Shown here: positions 8,179 to 16,092 of the stretch, piece by piece
How positions within the stretch are numbered: the first letter of the stretch is position 1
Layout of the letters: each line of letters begins with the position of its first letter
Assembly (NCBI GenBank): GCA_027449865.1
Contig: DAIDKV010000090.1
Coordinates: 1-38,999 of the forward strand
Length of the DNA stretch: 38,999 nucleotides
DNA from: Planctomycetales bacterium
GTDB lineage: Bacteria > Planctomycetota > Planctomycetia > Isosphaerales > Isosphaeraceae
Direction of reading: 5' to 3'
Made by a program: the position numbers and the translations under genes
Notes under the pieces: model-generated
The model's input: only the letters and a program-made list of their open reading frames with translations
Databases searched by the model: none
Told to the model about the DNA's origin: nothing

Positions 8179-8961
8179 ATGGGAGAGAGCGGCAAGGCAG
8201 TCCTGGCGTTGATGATGATCGTCGGGATGATCGGGAGCGTCATGGCCTGGATGACCGACGGGGCAACCTGGCCGGCGCTGACGGGGTTCCCTGCGCTGGC
8301 GGCCGGGTCGCTGGGCGTTCTGCTCTGGTCGTTGATGCGAAAGGATAAATATCCCGACCTGCTCCGACAGCGGTGCGGGGGCTACTTCGAACGGGACGGT
8401 TTCTGCTTCGCGATCGTGCCGGCGGCCGAGGAGGGCCAGGCCCGGCTCGATCTTTACTTTCAGAATCGGTTCGAGAATCCGTGCCAGGCGCAGGTCGTGA
8501 TTCGTCCGTCGCAGCAATTCTTCCTGAATCGGCGCCCGATCGAGATGCTGACAGTGGAGATCCTCTGCGAGGGCGCCGCTTTCGGGGTGGCGAGTGTTCC
8601 CTGGGCGGTCCCGGCGAAGTATCAGGGGAAGAAGCAATCGTTCGACATCGGCGCCGGGGTCGAGTATCCGGCCGGGCGAGGGGCGATGGTCCGCTATCGC
8701 GACGGGCTCCGCGTCGGCAAGGCGGGGAGCCGGCCATGGTCGGGGGTTCTGACGCTCTCGGGGGCAGTCGCCGGGATCGTCGTCCTGCATCAACCGGCCA
8801 AGATCCGGGTGCAGCTCCCGCGTGGGGTGGCTGAGGACGTGCCCGAGGACGCCACCATCCGGGTTGAAACCCTCTGGACGCCGGTCGAGATCCCCGAGAA
8901 GCCTGGTCGGGAGAAGTCTGGTGCCGGCGCGGTCAAACCGGCCGCCGATGCGGAGGTGTAG
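8179..8961 (+). CDS. membrane-anchored protein of unknown function
   Basis: The product is 260 residues and unrecognised. Two hydrophobic helices open the protein (about 7-24, AVLALMMIVGMIGSVMAW, and about 32-54, LTGFPALAAGSLGVLLWSL). They are followed by a soluble, probably beta-rich domain with RLDLYFQNRFENPCQAQVVIRPS and VTLW-type strands. Near residue 190 a further hydrophobic stretch, SGVLTLSGAVAGIVVL, occurs. The tail is charged. The start is an ATG after GGGGGGACGGG. It is the first gene after the divergent gap and is followed 149 bp later by the HEAT/STN-like gene on the same strand. No function is offered. Confidence 0.7.
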   Translation: MGESGKAVLALMMIVGMIGSVMAWMTDGATWPALTGFPALAAGSLGVLLWSLMRKDKYPDLLRQRCGGYFERDGFCFAIVPAAEEGQARLDLYFQNRFENPCQAQVVIRPSQQFFLNRRPIEMLTVEILCEGAAFGVASVPWAVPAKYQGKKQSFDIGAGVEYPAGRGAMVRYRDGLRVGKAGSRPWSGVLTLSGAVAGIVVLHQPAKIRVQLPRGVAEDVPEDATIRVETLWTPVEIPEKPGREKSGAGAVKPAADAEV

Positions 8962-9110
8962 GGCGCCGACCGGAATGGGCTGCCGAGTGGAATCCGCCCG
9001 GGGATCGGTTATGATGGGATGATTGCGGAGGCGGTCGTCCGGGGATTCCCATCGACACGACGCGACCGGGATGATCGCGACGGGTCCGGCGCCTGAGAGG
9101 GGTGGCGGTG

Positions 9111-10523
9111 ATGCTGGGTCTCAAGATCCTGATGGTCGCGATGCTCGGACAGATGCCCGACGATCGGGGCGGGCTCGATGAGATGGTCGCCCGGCTCGGA
9201 GCCAACCGATACTCCGACCGAGAAGCCGCCTCGAAGGTACTGGAGGGCCTCGGCCGGCCGGCCTTGCCCGTTCTGCGAGCGGCGCGTGAATCGCGTGACC
9301 CGGAGATTCGGACGCGCGCCTCGGGTCTCGTCCACCGGATCGAGGATGCTCTCCTGACCCAGGCCACTCGGGTCCGGCTGGACTTTCAGCGAGCCCCGCT
9401 GACCGACGTTGTCCGGTCGATTGGGCGTCAGGCCGGCTTTCAGGTCGTCCTTTACCCGGATAACCTGCGCAACTGGAAGGCGCAAAGGGTCACGCTTCGG
9501 CAATCGGGGACGGTCCCATTCTGGAAGGCCGTGGATCTGCTCTGCGAATCGGCCGGTTTGCAGGCGTTCCCCGAGCTGAACGGCGTCGACGGACCCCGAG
9601 AGCCGACATTTGCCCTGACCGACGCGACTGCCCGCCCCGCCTCGCCAAGTTTCGATCAGGGCCCATTTCGGGTGTACTTGCAGGGGATTCGGTACGAGAG
9701 CGACGTCCGCTTCGGCGCCTCCGGGATGCCGATGCGGGTGGTCCCGATGCCGAACCGGCCGGTCGTCCCGATGCCCGGTCCTGGTCCGATCGCGAAGCCC
9801 GGTCCCGCGGCTCGGAAGCACCTCACCCCGGTCACGAACGAGCAGTTCACCGCGCGGTTTCTGGTCGCCGCCGAACCCCGACTGTTCATCGGGCAGGCTG
9901 GATCGCTTCGGATCACCGAGGCCGTCGATAATCGGGGCCATTCGCTGGTTCCACCCGACGACGCCGGCGCCAGCAAACGGTTCGGGTTCTTCAGCACCAT
10001 GAACGGACCGGTCGTCCAGCTCCAGGCCCATCTGCGATACCCGGCCGAACCGGGTGAGTCCATCCGCCGGCTGCGCGGAGTCGTCCCGCTGACCATCTCG
10101 TCGCGAGGCCCCGACCCACTGGTCGTCCCGCTCGACGCCCCGAGCCTCGGCCGACGCTTCACCAACCCCGACGTCGAAATCACCCTCATCGCCGTTCGGA
10201 CCACCTCCAACACCGTCCCCCAGACCCAGATCGAACTCGCGATCCGCCCGAACCACCGCCCCGGCGCCGTCGATCCGGCCGAAGCCGGCCCCTTCGGCGA
10301 TGTCTACCGCCCCGATCTCCACCGCCAGCAACTCGAAATCGCCGACGCCCGTGGCCGGCTCGTCTCCTGGTTCCCCTCAAGCGTGGACTCCGAAAACGCC
10401 AGGATCACCCTCACCCTCCCCACCGCCTCCACCGCCAACTCACTCCGCGAACTCCGCTACTACACCCTCACCCGAACCACCCTCAATCTGGCCTTCGCAT
10501 TCACGGATATTCCTATGCCTTGA
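9111..10523 (+). CDS. HEAT/STN-like planctomycete protein, probably exported
   Basis: The product has 470 residues and unknown function. A short hydrophobic N-terminus (MLGLKILMVAMLGQ) is followed by a HEAT-like pair of helices (about 17-75), with RYSDREAASKVLEGLGRPALPVLRAARESRDPEIRTRA. Next comes a segment resembling the STN/secretin N domain (about 88-155): LDFQRAPLTDVVRSIGRQAGFQVVLYPDN, then VTLRQSGTVPFWKAVDLLCESAGL. The C-terminal 250 residues are beta-rich. This HEAT plus STN-like layout is familiar from planctomycete envelope proteins. The frame is open from a GTG at 9102. I prefer ATG 9111, or GTG 9108, because GAGAGGGG at 9095-9102 is too close to 9102. Codon usage becomes very C-rich towards the 3' end. 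Confidence 0.7.
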   Translation: MLGLKILMVAMLGQMPDDRGGLDEMVARLGANRYSDREAASKVLEGLGRPALPVLRAARESRDPEIRTRASGLVHRIEDALLTQATRVRLDFQRAPLTDVVRSIGRQAGFQVVLYPDNLRNWKAQRVTLRQSGTVPFWKAVDLLCESAGLQAFPELNGVDGPREPTFALTDATARPASPSFDQGPFRVYLQGIRYESDVRFGASGMPMRVVPMPNRPVVPMPGPGPIAKPGPAARKHLTPVTNEQFTARFLVAAEPRLFIGQAGSLRITEAVDNRGHSLVPPDDAGASKRFGFFSTMNGPVVQLQAHLRYPAEPGESIRRLRGVVPLTISSRGPDPLVVPLDAPSLGRRFTNPDVEITLIAVRTTSNTVPQTQIELAIRPNHRPGAVDPAEAGPFGDVYRPDLHRQQLEIADARGRLVSWFPSSVDSENARITLTLPTASTANSLRELRYYTLTRTTLNLAFAFTDIPMP

Positions 10524-10528
10524 GCGGG

Positions 10529-10811
10529 TTTTCAGTTTTCAGTTTTCAGTTTTCAGTTGTGGCCCACGGTAGATGTATAGTGTGGCCGATGTCGAAGGGA
10601 GATAAGGACTCACGACGATCGGCGGCCTGGATACGTCCTGAATGTCGTAAGTGCTGAAATCACATCGAGTTGCTCCCGGCTGATTGATTGCCCTACGCCA
10701 CCGCCCAGTTCAGACTGAAGAATGTTCCCAATCACAGGAAGCTTGTCCCAGGGTAGGCTCGAATGCCCGACGTCGCTGCCCACACGGAAAACGGAAAACT
10801 GAAAACTGAAA
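10529..10811. repeat. TTTTCAG repeat element with inverted arms
   Basis: Four exact tandem copies of the heptamer TTTTCAG (10529-10556) lie right behind the stop codon at 10523. About 230 bp later, 10786-10811 is the near reverse complement, built from GGAAAAC and TGAAAAC words. The enclosed DNA has no convincing gene. Between the arms I see only a lone TATAGT-like word near 10577. The whole looks like a short palindromic element of the kind scattered between planctomycete genes. Confidence 0.6.
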
Positions 10812-10831
10812 TCGGAAGCCCGAAAGCCAAA

Positions 10832-10860
10832 TTGACCCTTGCGCCCGGATTGATTACGAT
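10832..10860 (+). promoter_or_regulatory. promoter of ispG
   Basis: TTGACC (10832-10837) and TACGAT (10855-10860) are 17 bp apart. The predicted start near 10867 leaves a leader of about 65 nt before the ispG ATG. It lies just outside the right arm of the repeat element. Confidence 0.5.
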
Positions 10861-10932
10861 GATGGCATATGATTGGTGTAAGTCGAGCGTTTGAAAAGGC
10901 TTGATCCATCGGGCATCCAGGACGACGAACTG

Positions 10933-12102
10933 ATGGCGTACTCGACGACGATCCAGCGGCACAGGACGCGAGAGGTGGGGGTCGGGGACCACATTGTCGG
11001 CGGCGAGCAGCCGATCTGGGTCCAGTCGATGACGACGACCAACACCTTCGACGCCGAGGCAACGCTCGAACAGATCCACCGGCTGGAAGAGGCTGGCTGC
11101 GAGATCGTCCGGGTGACGGTGCCGAAGAAGGAGGACGTCGAGGGGGTCAAGCTGATCCGCGACCGGATCTCGATCCCGTTGATCGCCGACATTCACTTCG
11201 ACTACCGAATGGCGCTCGCCTGTCTCGACGCCGTGACCCCCTCGGGGCGACCGGCCGTCGACAAGATCCGGATCAACCCCGGCAACATCGGCGGCGAGGA
11301 GCGGTTCAAGGAGGTCGTCCGCAAGGCGAGGGATAAGGGCATCCCGATGCGGATCGGGGTCAACTCCGGGAGCCTGGAGAAGGACCTCATCGAGAAGTAC
11401 GGCTTCCCATGCCCCGAGGCGATGGTCGAGAGCGCGCTCCGGCACATTGAGACCGCCGAGGCGCTCGGCTACAAACTGATGATCGTCAGCCTGAAGGCCA
11501 GCCACGTTCCGACGGCCGTCGAGTGCTACACCCAGTACGCCGCCCAGTGCGATTATCCGACGCACGTCGGGATCACCGAGGCCGGCTCTCGCGAGTACGG
11601 GACGCTCAAGAGCGCCGCGGGGATCGGATCGATCCTGCTCCGGGGGATCGGCGACACGATCCGGGTCTCGCTGCTCGGCGATCCGGTCCCCGAGATTGCC
11701 GCCGGGTTCGACATCCTGCGCGCCTGCGACCGACGGGTCAATCGCCCTGAGGTCGTCGCCTGCCCGACCTGCGGCCGGCTCGACATCGACCTGGAGCGGA
11801 TCGTCGCCGAGGTCGAGGACAAGATGAAGGGGCTCAAAAATCCGATCCGGATCAGCATCCTCGGCTGTCTGGTGAACGGGTTTGGCGAGGCGAAGGAGGC
11901 CGACCTCGGCATCGCGGCCGGGTCGGGCAAGGGGGTCATCTTCAAGCGGGGCGTGCCGATCCGGCACGTCAAGGAACACGAGATGGTCCAGGCGCTCCTC
12001 GAAGAGGTCGAGCGCTTCGGCGAGGAGACCGCGCCCCTGGCGTCGTACATCGCCAAGGAGAAGCAGAAGCAGGAGCGGAAGACGCTGCCGGTGCTCTCGT
12101 GA
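10933..12102 (+). CDS. ispG: 4-hydroxy-3-methylbut-2-enyl diphosphate synthase (IspG)
   Basis: This enzyme of the MEP isoprenoid pathway reductively opens methylerythritol cyclodiphosphate, using a 4Fe-4S cluster. The 389-residue protein has the N-terminal TIM-barrel part: PIWVQSMTTTNTFDAEATLEQI, then GCEIVRVTVP, LIADIHFDYRMAL and KIRINPGNIG. The C-terminal cluster domain has ligands Cys277 and Cys280 in CPTCGR and Cys312 and Glu319 in GCLVNGFGE. It is the compact bacterial form without the inserted domain of plant or chlamydial enzymes. The frame is open 14 codons further upstream to a TTG, but MAYSTTIQRHRTREV is the family-like start. An unknown gene follows 24 bp later, probably on the same transcript. 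Confidence 0.97.
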   Translation: MAYSTTIQRHRTREVGVGDHIVGGEQPIWVQSMTTTNTFDAEATLEQIHRLEEAGCEIVRVTVPKKEDVEGVKLIRDRISIPLIADIHFDYRMALACLDAVTPSGRPAVDKIRINPGNIGGEERFKEVVRKARDKGIPMRIGVNSGSLEKDLIEKYGFPCPEAMVESALRHIETAEALGYKLMIVSLKASHVPTAVECYTQYAAQCDYPTHVGITEAGSREYGTLKSAAGIGSILLRGIGDTIRVSLLGDPVPEIAAGFDILRACDRRVNRPEVVACPTCGRLDIDLERIVAEVEDKMKGLKNPIRISILGCLVNGFGEAKEADLGIAAGSGKGVIFKRGVPIRHVKEHEMVQALLEEVERFGEETAPLASYIAKEKQKQERKTLPVLS

Positions 12103-12126
12103 GTCGCCTTTGATCGAGGGAGAATC

Positions 12127-12645
12127 ATGGATCGGCTCGATCTGCGGAAGGACTTCGCCGAGATCCTCGCCTACGTGGCGGATCGCGTTCGCACCTTCGA
12201 CCCGAAGAGCAACGACGGCCCCGGCAAGGGGAAGGGAAAGCTCGTCAAGTTCATCGAGGTCGGATACCAGTGCGACCAGTCGGGCTGGGTGGCCCTGATC
12301 TTCGACACCCGCCCAGACGCCGAACCCGACGGCGAATGGAACGCGCACATCGAGGGCAACACGCTCGACCGCCCGGACTGGCTGTCCGCCTTCGAGGGGC
12401 TTGAGGGCGGTCCGCTGGTCGTCGTCCTGCCCGACGGCAAGGAGCGCAAGCTGCGCAAGGGTAGCTTCGACAAGCTCACGACGATCCTCGGCGAGCTGCT
12501 GAGGGATGTCCTCCTGAAGGCGAAGGCCGACGGCATCCTCGCCCGCCTACCGAAGGCCCCCGGGTGCGAGGTGGGCGTCGAGGAGCACGACGGCGCCTAC
12601 GGCTGGCCGGTCTACGAGGAGCGGGGCCGGGAGAATCTCGCCTGA
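12127..12645 (+). CDS. conserved-looking protein of unknown function behind ispG
   Basis: The product has 172 residues and is acidic and soluble; no signal peptide or membrane segment is seen. The middle contains VKFIEVGYQCDQSGWVALIFDTRPDAEPDGEW and GGPLVVVLPDGKERKLRK. The C-terminal part includes LRDVLLKAKADGILARLPKAPGCEVGVEEHDGAYGWP. GAGGGAG lies six bases before the ATG, so the start is firm. The 24-bp spacing from ispG suggests co-transcription but says little about function. It is convergent with the Uma2-like gene. Confidence 0.7.
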   Translation: MDRLDLRKDFAEILAYVADRVRTFDPKSNDGPGKGKGKLVKFIEVGYQCDQSGWVALIFDTRPDAEPDGEWNAHIEGNTLDRPDWLSAFEGLEGGPLVVVLPDGKERKLRKGSFDKLTTILGELLRDVLLKAKADGILARLPKAPGCEVGVEEHDGAYGWPVYEERGRENLA

Positions 12646-12659
12646 CCCTCGCCGTCAGG
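12641..12659. terminator. small hairpin between convergent genes
   Basis: CCTGAC (12641-12646) and GTCAGG (12654-12659) form a 6-bp stem with a 7-nt loop, starting inside the stop region of the upstream gene. There is no T-tract, so if it ends transcription it does so weakly. It is the only structure in the 16-bp gap. Confidence 0.35.
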
Positions 12660-12661
12660 GA

Positions 12662-13282
12662 TCAATCCCGCTCGAAGAACCGGGCGACGGGGACGCGGAA
12701 GCCGGGCAGGTAGGGCTCGCCATCGAGTTCCTGCCGGGCGTTCAGCGTCTCCACCTGCGCGCCCGGCCGATGGACGGCCACAGTCTCGAAGTCGGGATCG
12801 ATGATCCAGACGACCGTGCCGACCTCGTGATACGTCCGGACGGTCTCGACGATGTCATCATGGGTATCGTTGGGCGAGAGGATCTCGGCGGCGAGAATCG
12901 GCGCGCCGTTGTAGATCTTTTCCGCGAGATCCGTCGCCGCGACCAGCTCAGCAGAGACGACGGCGGCATCGATACCAACGAGGGAATCGGCCGTCCCCTT
13001 CAACCGGAACCCGGCCTCGCCACAAACGATCGCCCCGCGCGGCCTGGGACGAGTCCGCCACCATTCGATCAGAGAGCCGGTCACATTGGCCTGGACCTGG
13101 CTGTGGAAGCGATTTCGGACGGTCATCCGCTCTTCTTCGTCGGAGTCGCCGGGGAACTCGCGCACAGTGCCGCGGATGAGTTCCCGGTGGATGCCGTCGT
13201 CGGGCAGGGTCAGGAATTCCTCGACCGACATCCGTTCGCCGTGGAGGCTCGTTCGGCTCGGCGCCTCGGTGGTCGTACTCAT
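12662..13282 (-). CDS. Uma2-family (DUF820) PD-(D/E)xK-fold protein, possibly inactive
   Basis: This 206-residue protein has the Uma2 layout: MSVEEFLTLPDDGIHRELIRGTVRE at the N-terminus, the central strand GIDAAVVSAEL, then ILAAEILSPNDTHDDIVETV and VVWIIDPDFETVAVHRPG. Family members are restriction-endonuclease-fold proteins of unclear biological role, common in cyanobacteria and planctomycetes. The acidic positions (Asp in GIDAAVV, Glu in AAEILSP) are present. The helix after LSPND normally carries a Lys before the Tyr-containing segment, but here it reads DDIVETVRTYHEVG with Thr at that place. The start at 13282 has AAGGA seven bases upstream; a longer frame to 13306 runs into an inverted repeat. 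Confidence 0.85.
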   Translation of the reverse strand: MSTTTEAPSRTSLHGERMSVEEFLTLPDDGIHRELIRGTVREFPGDSDEEERMTVRNRFHSQVQANVTGSLIEWWRTRPRPRGAIVCGEAGFRLKGTADSLVGIDAAVVSAELVAATDLAEKIYNGAPILAAEILSPNDTHDDIVETVRTYHEVGTVVWIIDPDFETVAVHRPGAQVETLNARQELDGEPYLPGFRVPVARFFERD

Positions 13283-13305
13283 CGTCTGGTCCTTGAAGAA
13301 TTCCA

Positions 13306-13406
13306 TTCACCACAGAGACACCGAGACACAGAGAAAATACCGAATAGGACCGATCGAAATCCTGGAATTTTGTTTGATCTCTGTGTCTCGGTGTCTCTGT
13401 GGTGAA
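13306..13406. repeat. perfect 29-bp inverted repeat (CACAGAGACAC family)
   Basis: The left arm 13306-13334 and right arm 13378-13406 are exact reverse complements over 29 bp, enclosing 43 bp. Each arm is itself made of repeated ACACAGAGA/ACACCGAGA words. The block fills the gap between the Uma2-like gene and the aldehyde dehydrogenase gene, both read leftward. It encodes nothing. This family of words (CACAGAGACACAGAG) is widespread in intergenic DNA of several environmental phyla; that is from general knowledge and was not searched here. Confidence 0.85.
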
Positions 13407-13414
13407 CTCACGTC

Positions 13415-14887
13415 TTATCCCTGCCGGAGGCCGACCGAGACGTACTTGGTTTCGAGGTAGGCGTCGAGGCCCTCGATCCCCAGCTCCCGGCCGAGGCCGG
13501 ATTCCTTCATCCCGCCGAACGGGCATTGCGGGGTCGCCGGGACGGGGTCGTTCAGGCCGATGATCCCGGCTTCGAGGCCCTCGGCCATTCGGGTGGCGAT
13601 GGTCAGATCGTTCGTGAAGACATACGCCGCCAGACCGTACGGTGTGTTATTCGCGGCGGCGATCACGTCGTCGAGCTTCGAGAAGTCGAGCAGCGGCATG
13701 ACCGGGGCGAACGGCTCCTCGGTCATTAGCCGCATCGAGCCGTTGACCTCGCGGACGACGGTCGGCTCGAACCAGTATCCCTTGTCGAACCGGCTCGACT
13801 TGCCGCCGCCGGTGAGAATTTGACCGCCCTTCGATCGGGCGTCCTCGATCAGCCCGGCCGTCTTTTCGAGGGCCCTCGGCTCGATCATCGGCCCGACCTG
13901 GATGCCGGCCTCCAGCCCGTTGCCGACCTTCAGGTTTTTCGTCAGTTCGACGGCCGCCTCGGTGAAGTCGCTGGCGATCTTCTCGTGGACGTAGAACCGC
14001 GAGGGAGCGATGCAGACCTGCCCGTTGTTCCGGAACTTGCCGATCACCGCCGCCTGGGCGACCTGCTGGACGTCGGCATCGGGGAAGACGATCAGCGGGG
14101 CGTGGCCGCCGAGTTCCAGGCTCAGGCGCTTGACCTGGTCGGCCGAGCGCCTGATGAGTTCCTTGCCGACCCGGGTCGAGCCGGTGAAGCTGATCTTGCG
14201 GACCGCCTGGTGCTCGAAGAGGGCATCGGCGAATTCGATGGCGTCGCCGATAACGAGGTTGGCAACGCCCGCCGGCAGGCCGGCGTCGGCCAGGCACTCG
14301 AACATCTGGATCAGGGTCAGCGGGGTCTGATCGGCGGGTCGGCTGACGATCGTGCATCCCACCGCGAGGGCAGGGGCGATCTTCCGGCTGGGGAGCGCCG
14401 CGGGGAAGTTCCAGGGCGTGATCGAGCCGACGACGCCGACCGGGTGCTTGATGGCGTAGTGTCGCTTGGTGACGTTGGCCGCGGGGATGATCCGGCCGTA
14501 GGCGCGCTTGCCTTCCTCGGCGAACCACTCGAAGGTGTCGGCGGCGTGGAGGACCTCGGCAGTCGCCTCGGGGAGCGGCTTGCCCTGCTCGGAGGTGAGC
14601 GTCCGGGCGATGGTCGCCGATCGCTCGCGCATCAGCTCGGCGGTTTTTTTGAGGATCTTCGCCCGGTCGTAGGCGGAGGCGGCCCGCCAGGCCGGGAACG
14701 CCTTCGCCGCGGCCTCGATCGCCCGGTCGGCGTCGGCCCGGGCGCCGAAGGCGACCTCCGCCAGCACCGACTCGTCGGCCGGGTTCACGACCGCATGCGT
14801 CCGGCCGTTCTGGGCGTCGGACCATTTTCCATCGATGTACATCCGAGTCTGCCGATCCGACGCAACCGCCGTGGACATCGCGCTCAT
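13415..14887 (-). CDS. NAD(P)-dependent aldehyde dehydrogenase, succinate-semialdehyde dehydrogenase-like
   Basis: This member of the aldehyde dehydrogenase superfamily would oxidise an aldehyde to its acid. The overall sequence is closest in style to succinate-semialdehyde dehydrogenases (GabD group): the start DRQTRMYIDGKWSDAQNGRTH, then TPWNFPAALPSRKIAPALAVG and FTGSTRVGKELIRR. The general base Glu258 in LELGGHAPLIVF and the nucleophile Cys292 in NNGQVCIAPSR are present. At 490 residues the length is normal. The position that is usually a cofactor-binding Lys in VKPA is Arg183 here (IVSRPADQTPLT). The start could be Met1 or Met4. The gene stands alone with no catabolic partner, so the substrate is not determined. 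Confidence 0.88.
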   Translation of the reverse strand: MSAMSTAVASDRQTRMYIDGKWSDAQNGRTHAVVNPADESVLAEVAFGARADADRAIEAAAKAFPAWRAASAYDRAKILKKTAELMRERSATIARTLTSEQGKPLPEATAEVLHAADTFEWFAEEGKRAYGRIIPAANVTKRHYAIKHPVGVVGSITPWNFPAALPSRKIAPALAVGCTIVSRPADQTPLTLIQMFECLADAGLPAGVANLVIGDAIEFADALFEHQAVRKISFTGSTRVGKELIRRSADQVKRLSLELGGHAPLIVFPDADVQQVAQAAVIGKFRNNGQVCIAPSRFYVHEKIASDFTEAAVELTKNLKVGNGLEAGIQVGPMIEPRALEKTAGLIEDARSKGGQILTGGGKSSRFDKGYWFEPTVVREVNGSMRLMTEEPFAPVMPLLDFSKLDDVIAAANNTPYGLAAYVFTNDLTIATRMAEGLEAGIIGLNDPVPATPQCPFGGMKESGLGRELGIEGLDAYLETKYVSVGLRQG

Positions 14888-15322
14888 CTCCCGTGCCGGC
14901 CAGCTTTCTTGCGTTTCACTCTTCCGGGAGCGCCAGCATAACCGCCCATACGTCGACCTTCAACTAGAGCGCTTGACGGTTGCATGGACGATGCCGGTGG
15001 GAGCGGACGCCTCATACCAACCCGACGCGCCAGCGAGGGTTCCGACACGAAGACCCTCGCTGGCGCGTCGGGTTGGTCTGAGACATCGGCCATTCAACGG
15101 TGACGCGCTCTCACCCGGAATCGCTCGACCGTTTCCGCGAGATGGCCTGCCTTGCCCGCATTTCCCGGAAGAGGGTCAGATCGTGCAAGCGCGAAAAACT
15201 TTGAGGAATCGGCTCAAGCCCCCGGGTTGTGCCGGCCGATGAAGACGGGCGATAGCGCGGAGGGCTCAGGGGAGGGTCCGTCCCGTCCCGGTCTTCCGGC
15301 TCCCTGGGATGGTGGGTGATCC
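14888..15322. other. 435-bp gap: repeat hairpin and leader of the PEP-CTERM gene
   Basis: The gap holds the inverted repeat at 15016-15077. Behind it is a stretch, 15180-15250, of the form GCGAAAAACTTTGAGG, then GGCTCAAGCCCCCGGG and GCCGGCCGATGAAGACGG. The stretch looks like a structured leader but matches no riboswitch class I can name. TTGTGC (15223-15228) with CGATAG about 17 bp on is at best a weak promoter. Small open frames over the repeat are products of the repeat and are not called. Confidence 0.35.
15016..15077. repeat. perfect 24-bp inverted repeat (ACCAACCCGACGCGCC family)
   Basis: The arms 15016-15039 and 15054-15077 are exact reverse complements over 24 bp with a 14-nt loop. 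Both strands could form a very stable hairpin. When translated, the arms give QPDAPAR and PSLARRVG strings, which appear in spurious small proteins called in planctomycete genomes. It therefore belongs to a dispersed repeat family rather than a local terminator. It lies between divergently transcribed genes, where a terminator is not expected. Confidence 0.85.
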
Positions 15323-15952
15323 ATGAAGGTTCTCCTGCGAGCGACGGTCGGCGGTCGGCGAGGGGTCGGGCTCGGGCTCGGGCTGGCGATCGCATGCATG
15401 GTGCTCGGGCTGGACGGCCGAGAAGCGTCGGCCGAGGCGATCCACCATCGAGTGGCGCAGCCGGCGGCGGTCGCGTTACGCGGGATGCCAGCGGCGGAAG
15501 TGCTGACGTTCCGGTCGTGGTCGCGATATCTGCTCGCCGGGCCGAGGGCCTGGTCGACGGTCGAGCATCCGTCGGTGACGCCCGCGGTTCGCTCGGCGAT
15601 CTGGGTGAGCGTCCGGACGAATCCCGGGCCGGCCGACCCGATGGTCAACTTCCTCCTCTGGAAGCAGAGCATCGACCCGACCCGGTTCGACCGATATCAC
15701 CCGCATCTTGCCCCCGCGCTCCGGCGGGTCGCGATGTCGAGGACATTGACACCGGCCGCGATCACCCCGGCGGGTCCGCCCTCAATCTGGGGAACCACCG
15801 GCGTCTCGACCACGCCGACCACGACCAGCACGACCACGAAGACCGCGCAGGACCGGCTTTATCCGCCGGCGGTTCCCGAACCCGGAATGATCCTGATCGC
15901 GGCCGGAATGACGGCCTGGTTCGTCCGCCGGTTCCACTTCCGCTCGCGATGA
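15323..15952 (+). CDS. PEP-CTERM sorting-domain protein of unknown function
   Basis: This secreted protein of 209 residues has both ends of the exosortase pathway. A signal peptide covers about 1-37 (VGLGLGLAIACMVLGLDGREASAEA). A C-terminal tripartite signal at about 184-209 has VPEPG, the hydrophobic stretch MILIAAGMTAWFV and the basic end RRFHFRSR. By family knowledge, such proteins are processed by an exosortase at the membrane and released or anchored on the surface. The middle has no recognised domain. A Thr-rich linker (TTGVSTTPTTTSTTTKT, about 160-176) precedes the sorting signal and could be glycosylated. No exosortase gene is in the window. The gene ends 140 bp before metG. Confidence 0.82.
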   Translation: MKVLLRATVGGRRGVGLGLGLAIACMVLGLDGREASAEAIHHRVAQPAAVALRGMPAAEVLTFRSWSRYLLAGPRAWSTVEHPSVTPAVRSAIWVSVRTNPGPADPMVNFLLWKQSIDPTRFDRYHPHLAPALRRVAMSRTLTPAAITPAGPPSIWGTTGVSTTPTTTSTTTKTAQDRLYPPAVPEPGMILIAAGMTAWFVRRFHFRSR

Positions 15953-16092
15953 AGCGGCGAGCGGGCCTCGACTCGTCCCGCGCTGGCGGGTTGTGGTAGA
16001 TTGAACCGATCGCGGCCCGGATGGGTCTGCAAGGTAGCGGCGGGCCCGGGTTCGCATCCAACCGGGCCGACCACGCGGGATCGAGGACGGGC

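Noticed and set aside
10732-12348. 538-codon minus-strand frame opposite ispG
   Set aside because: Antisense shadow of ispG and the following gene; begins and ends without signals.
14884-15093. 69-codon minus-strand frame over the hairpin at 15016-15077
   Set aside because: Encodes QPDAPAR-type strings created by the repeat family; not a gene.
15180-15250. Possible riboswitch or structured leader before the PEP-CTERM gene
   Set aside because: Has stem-like words but fits no known riboswitch class; kept only as a note in the gap description.
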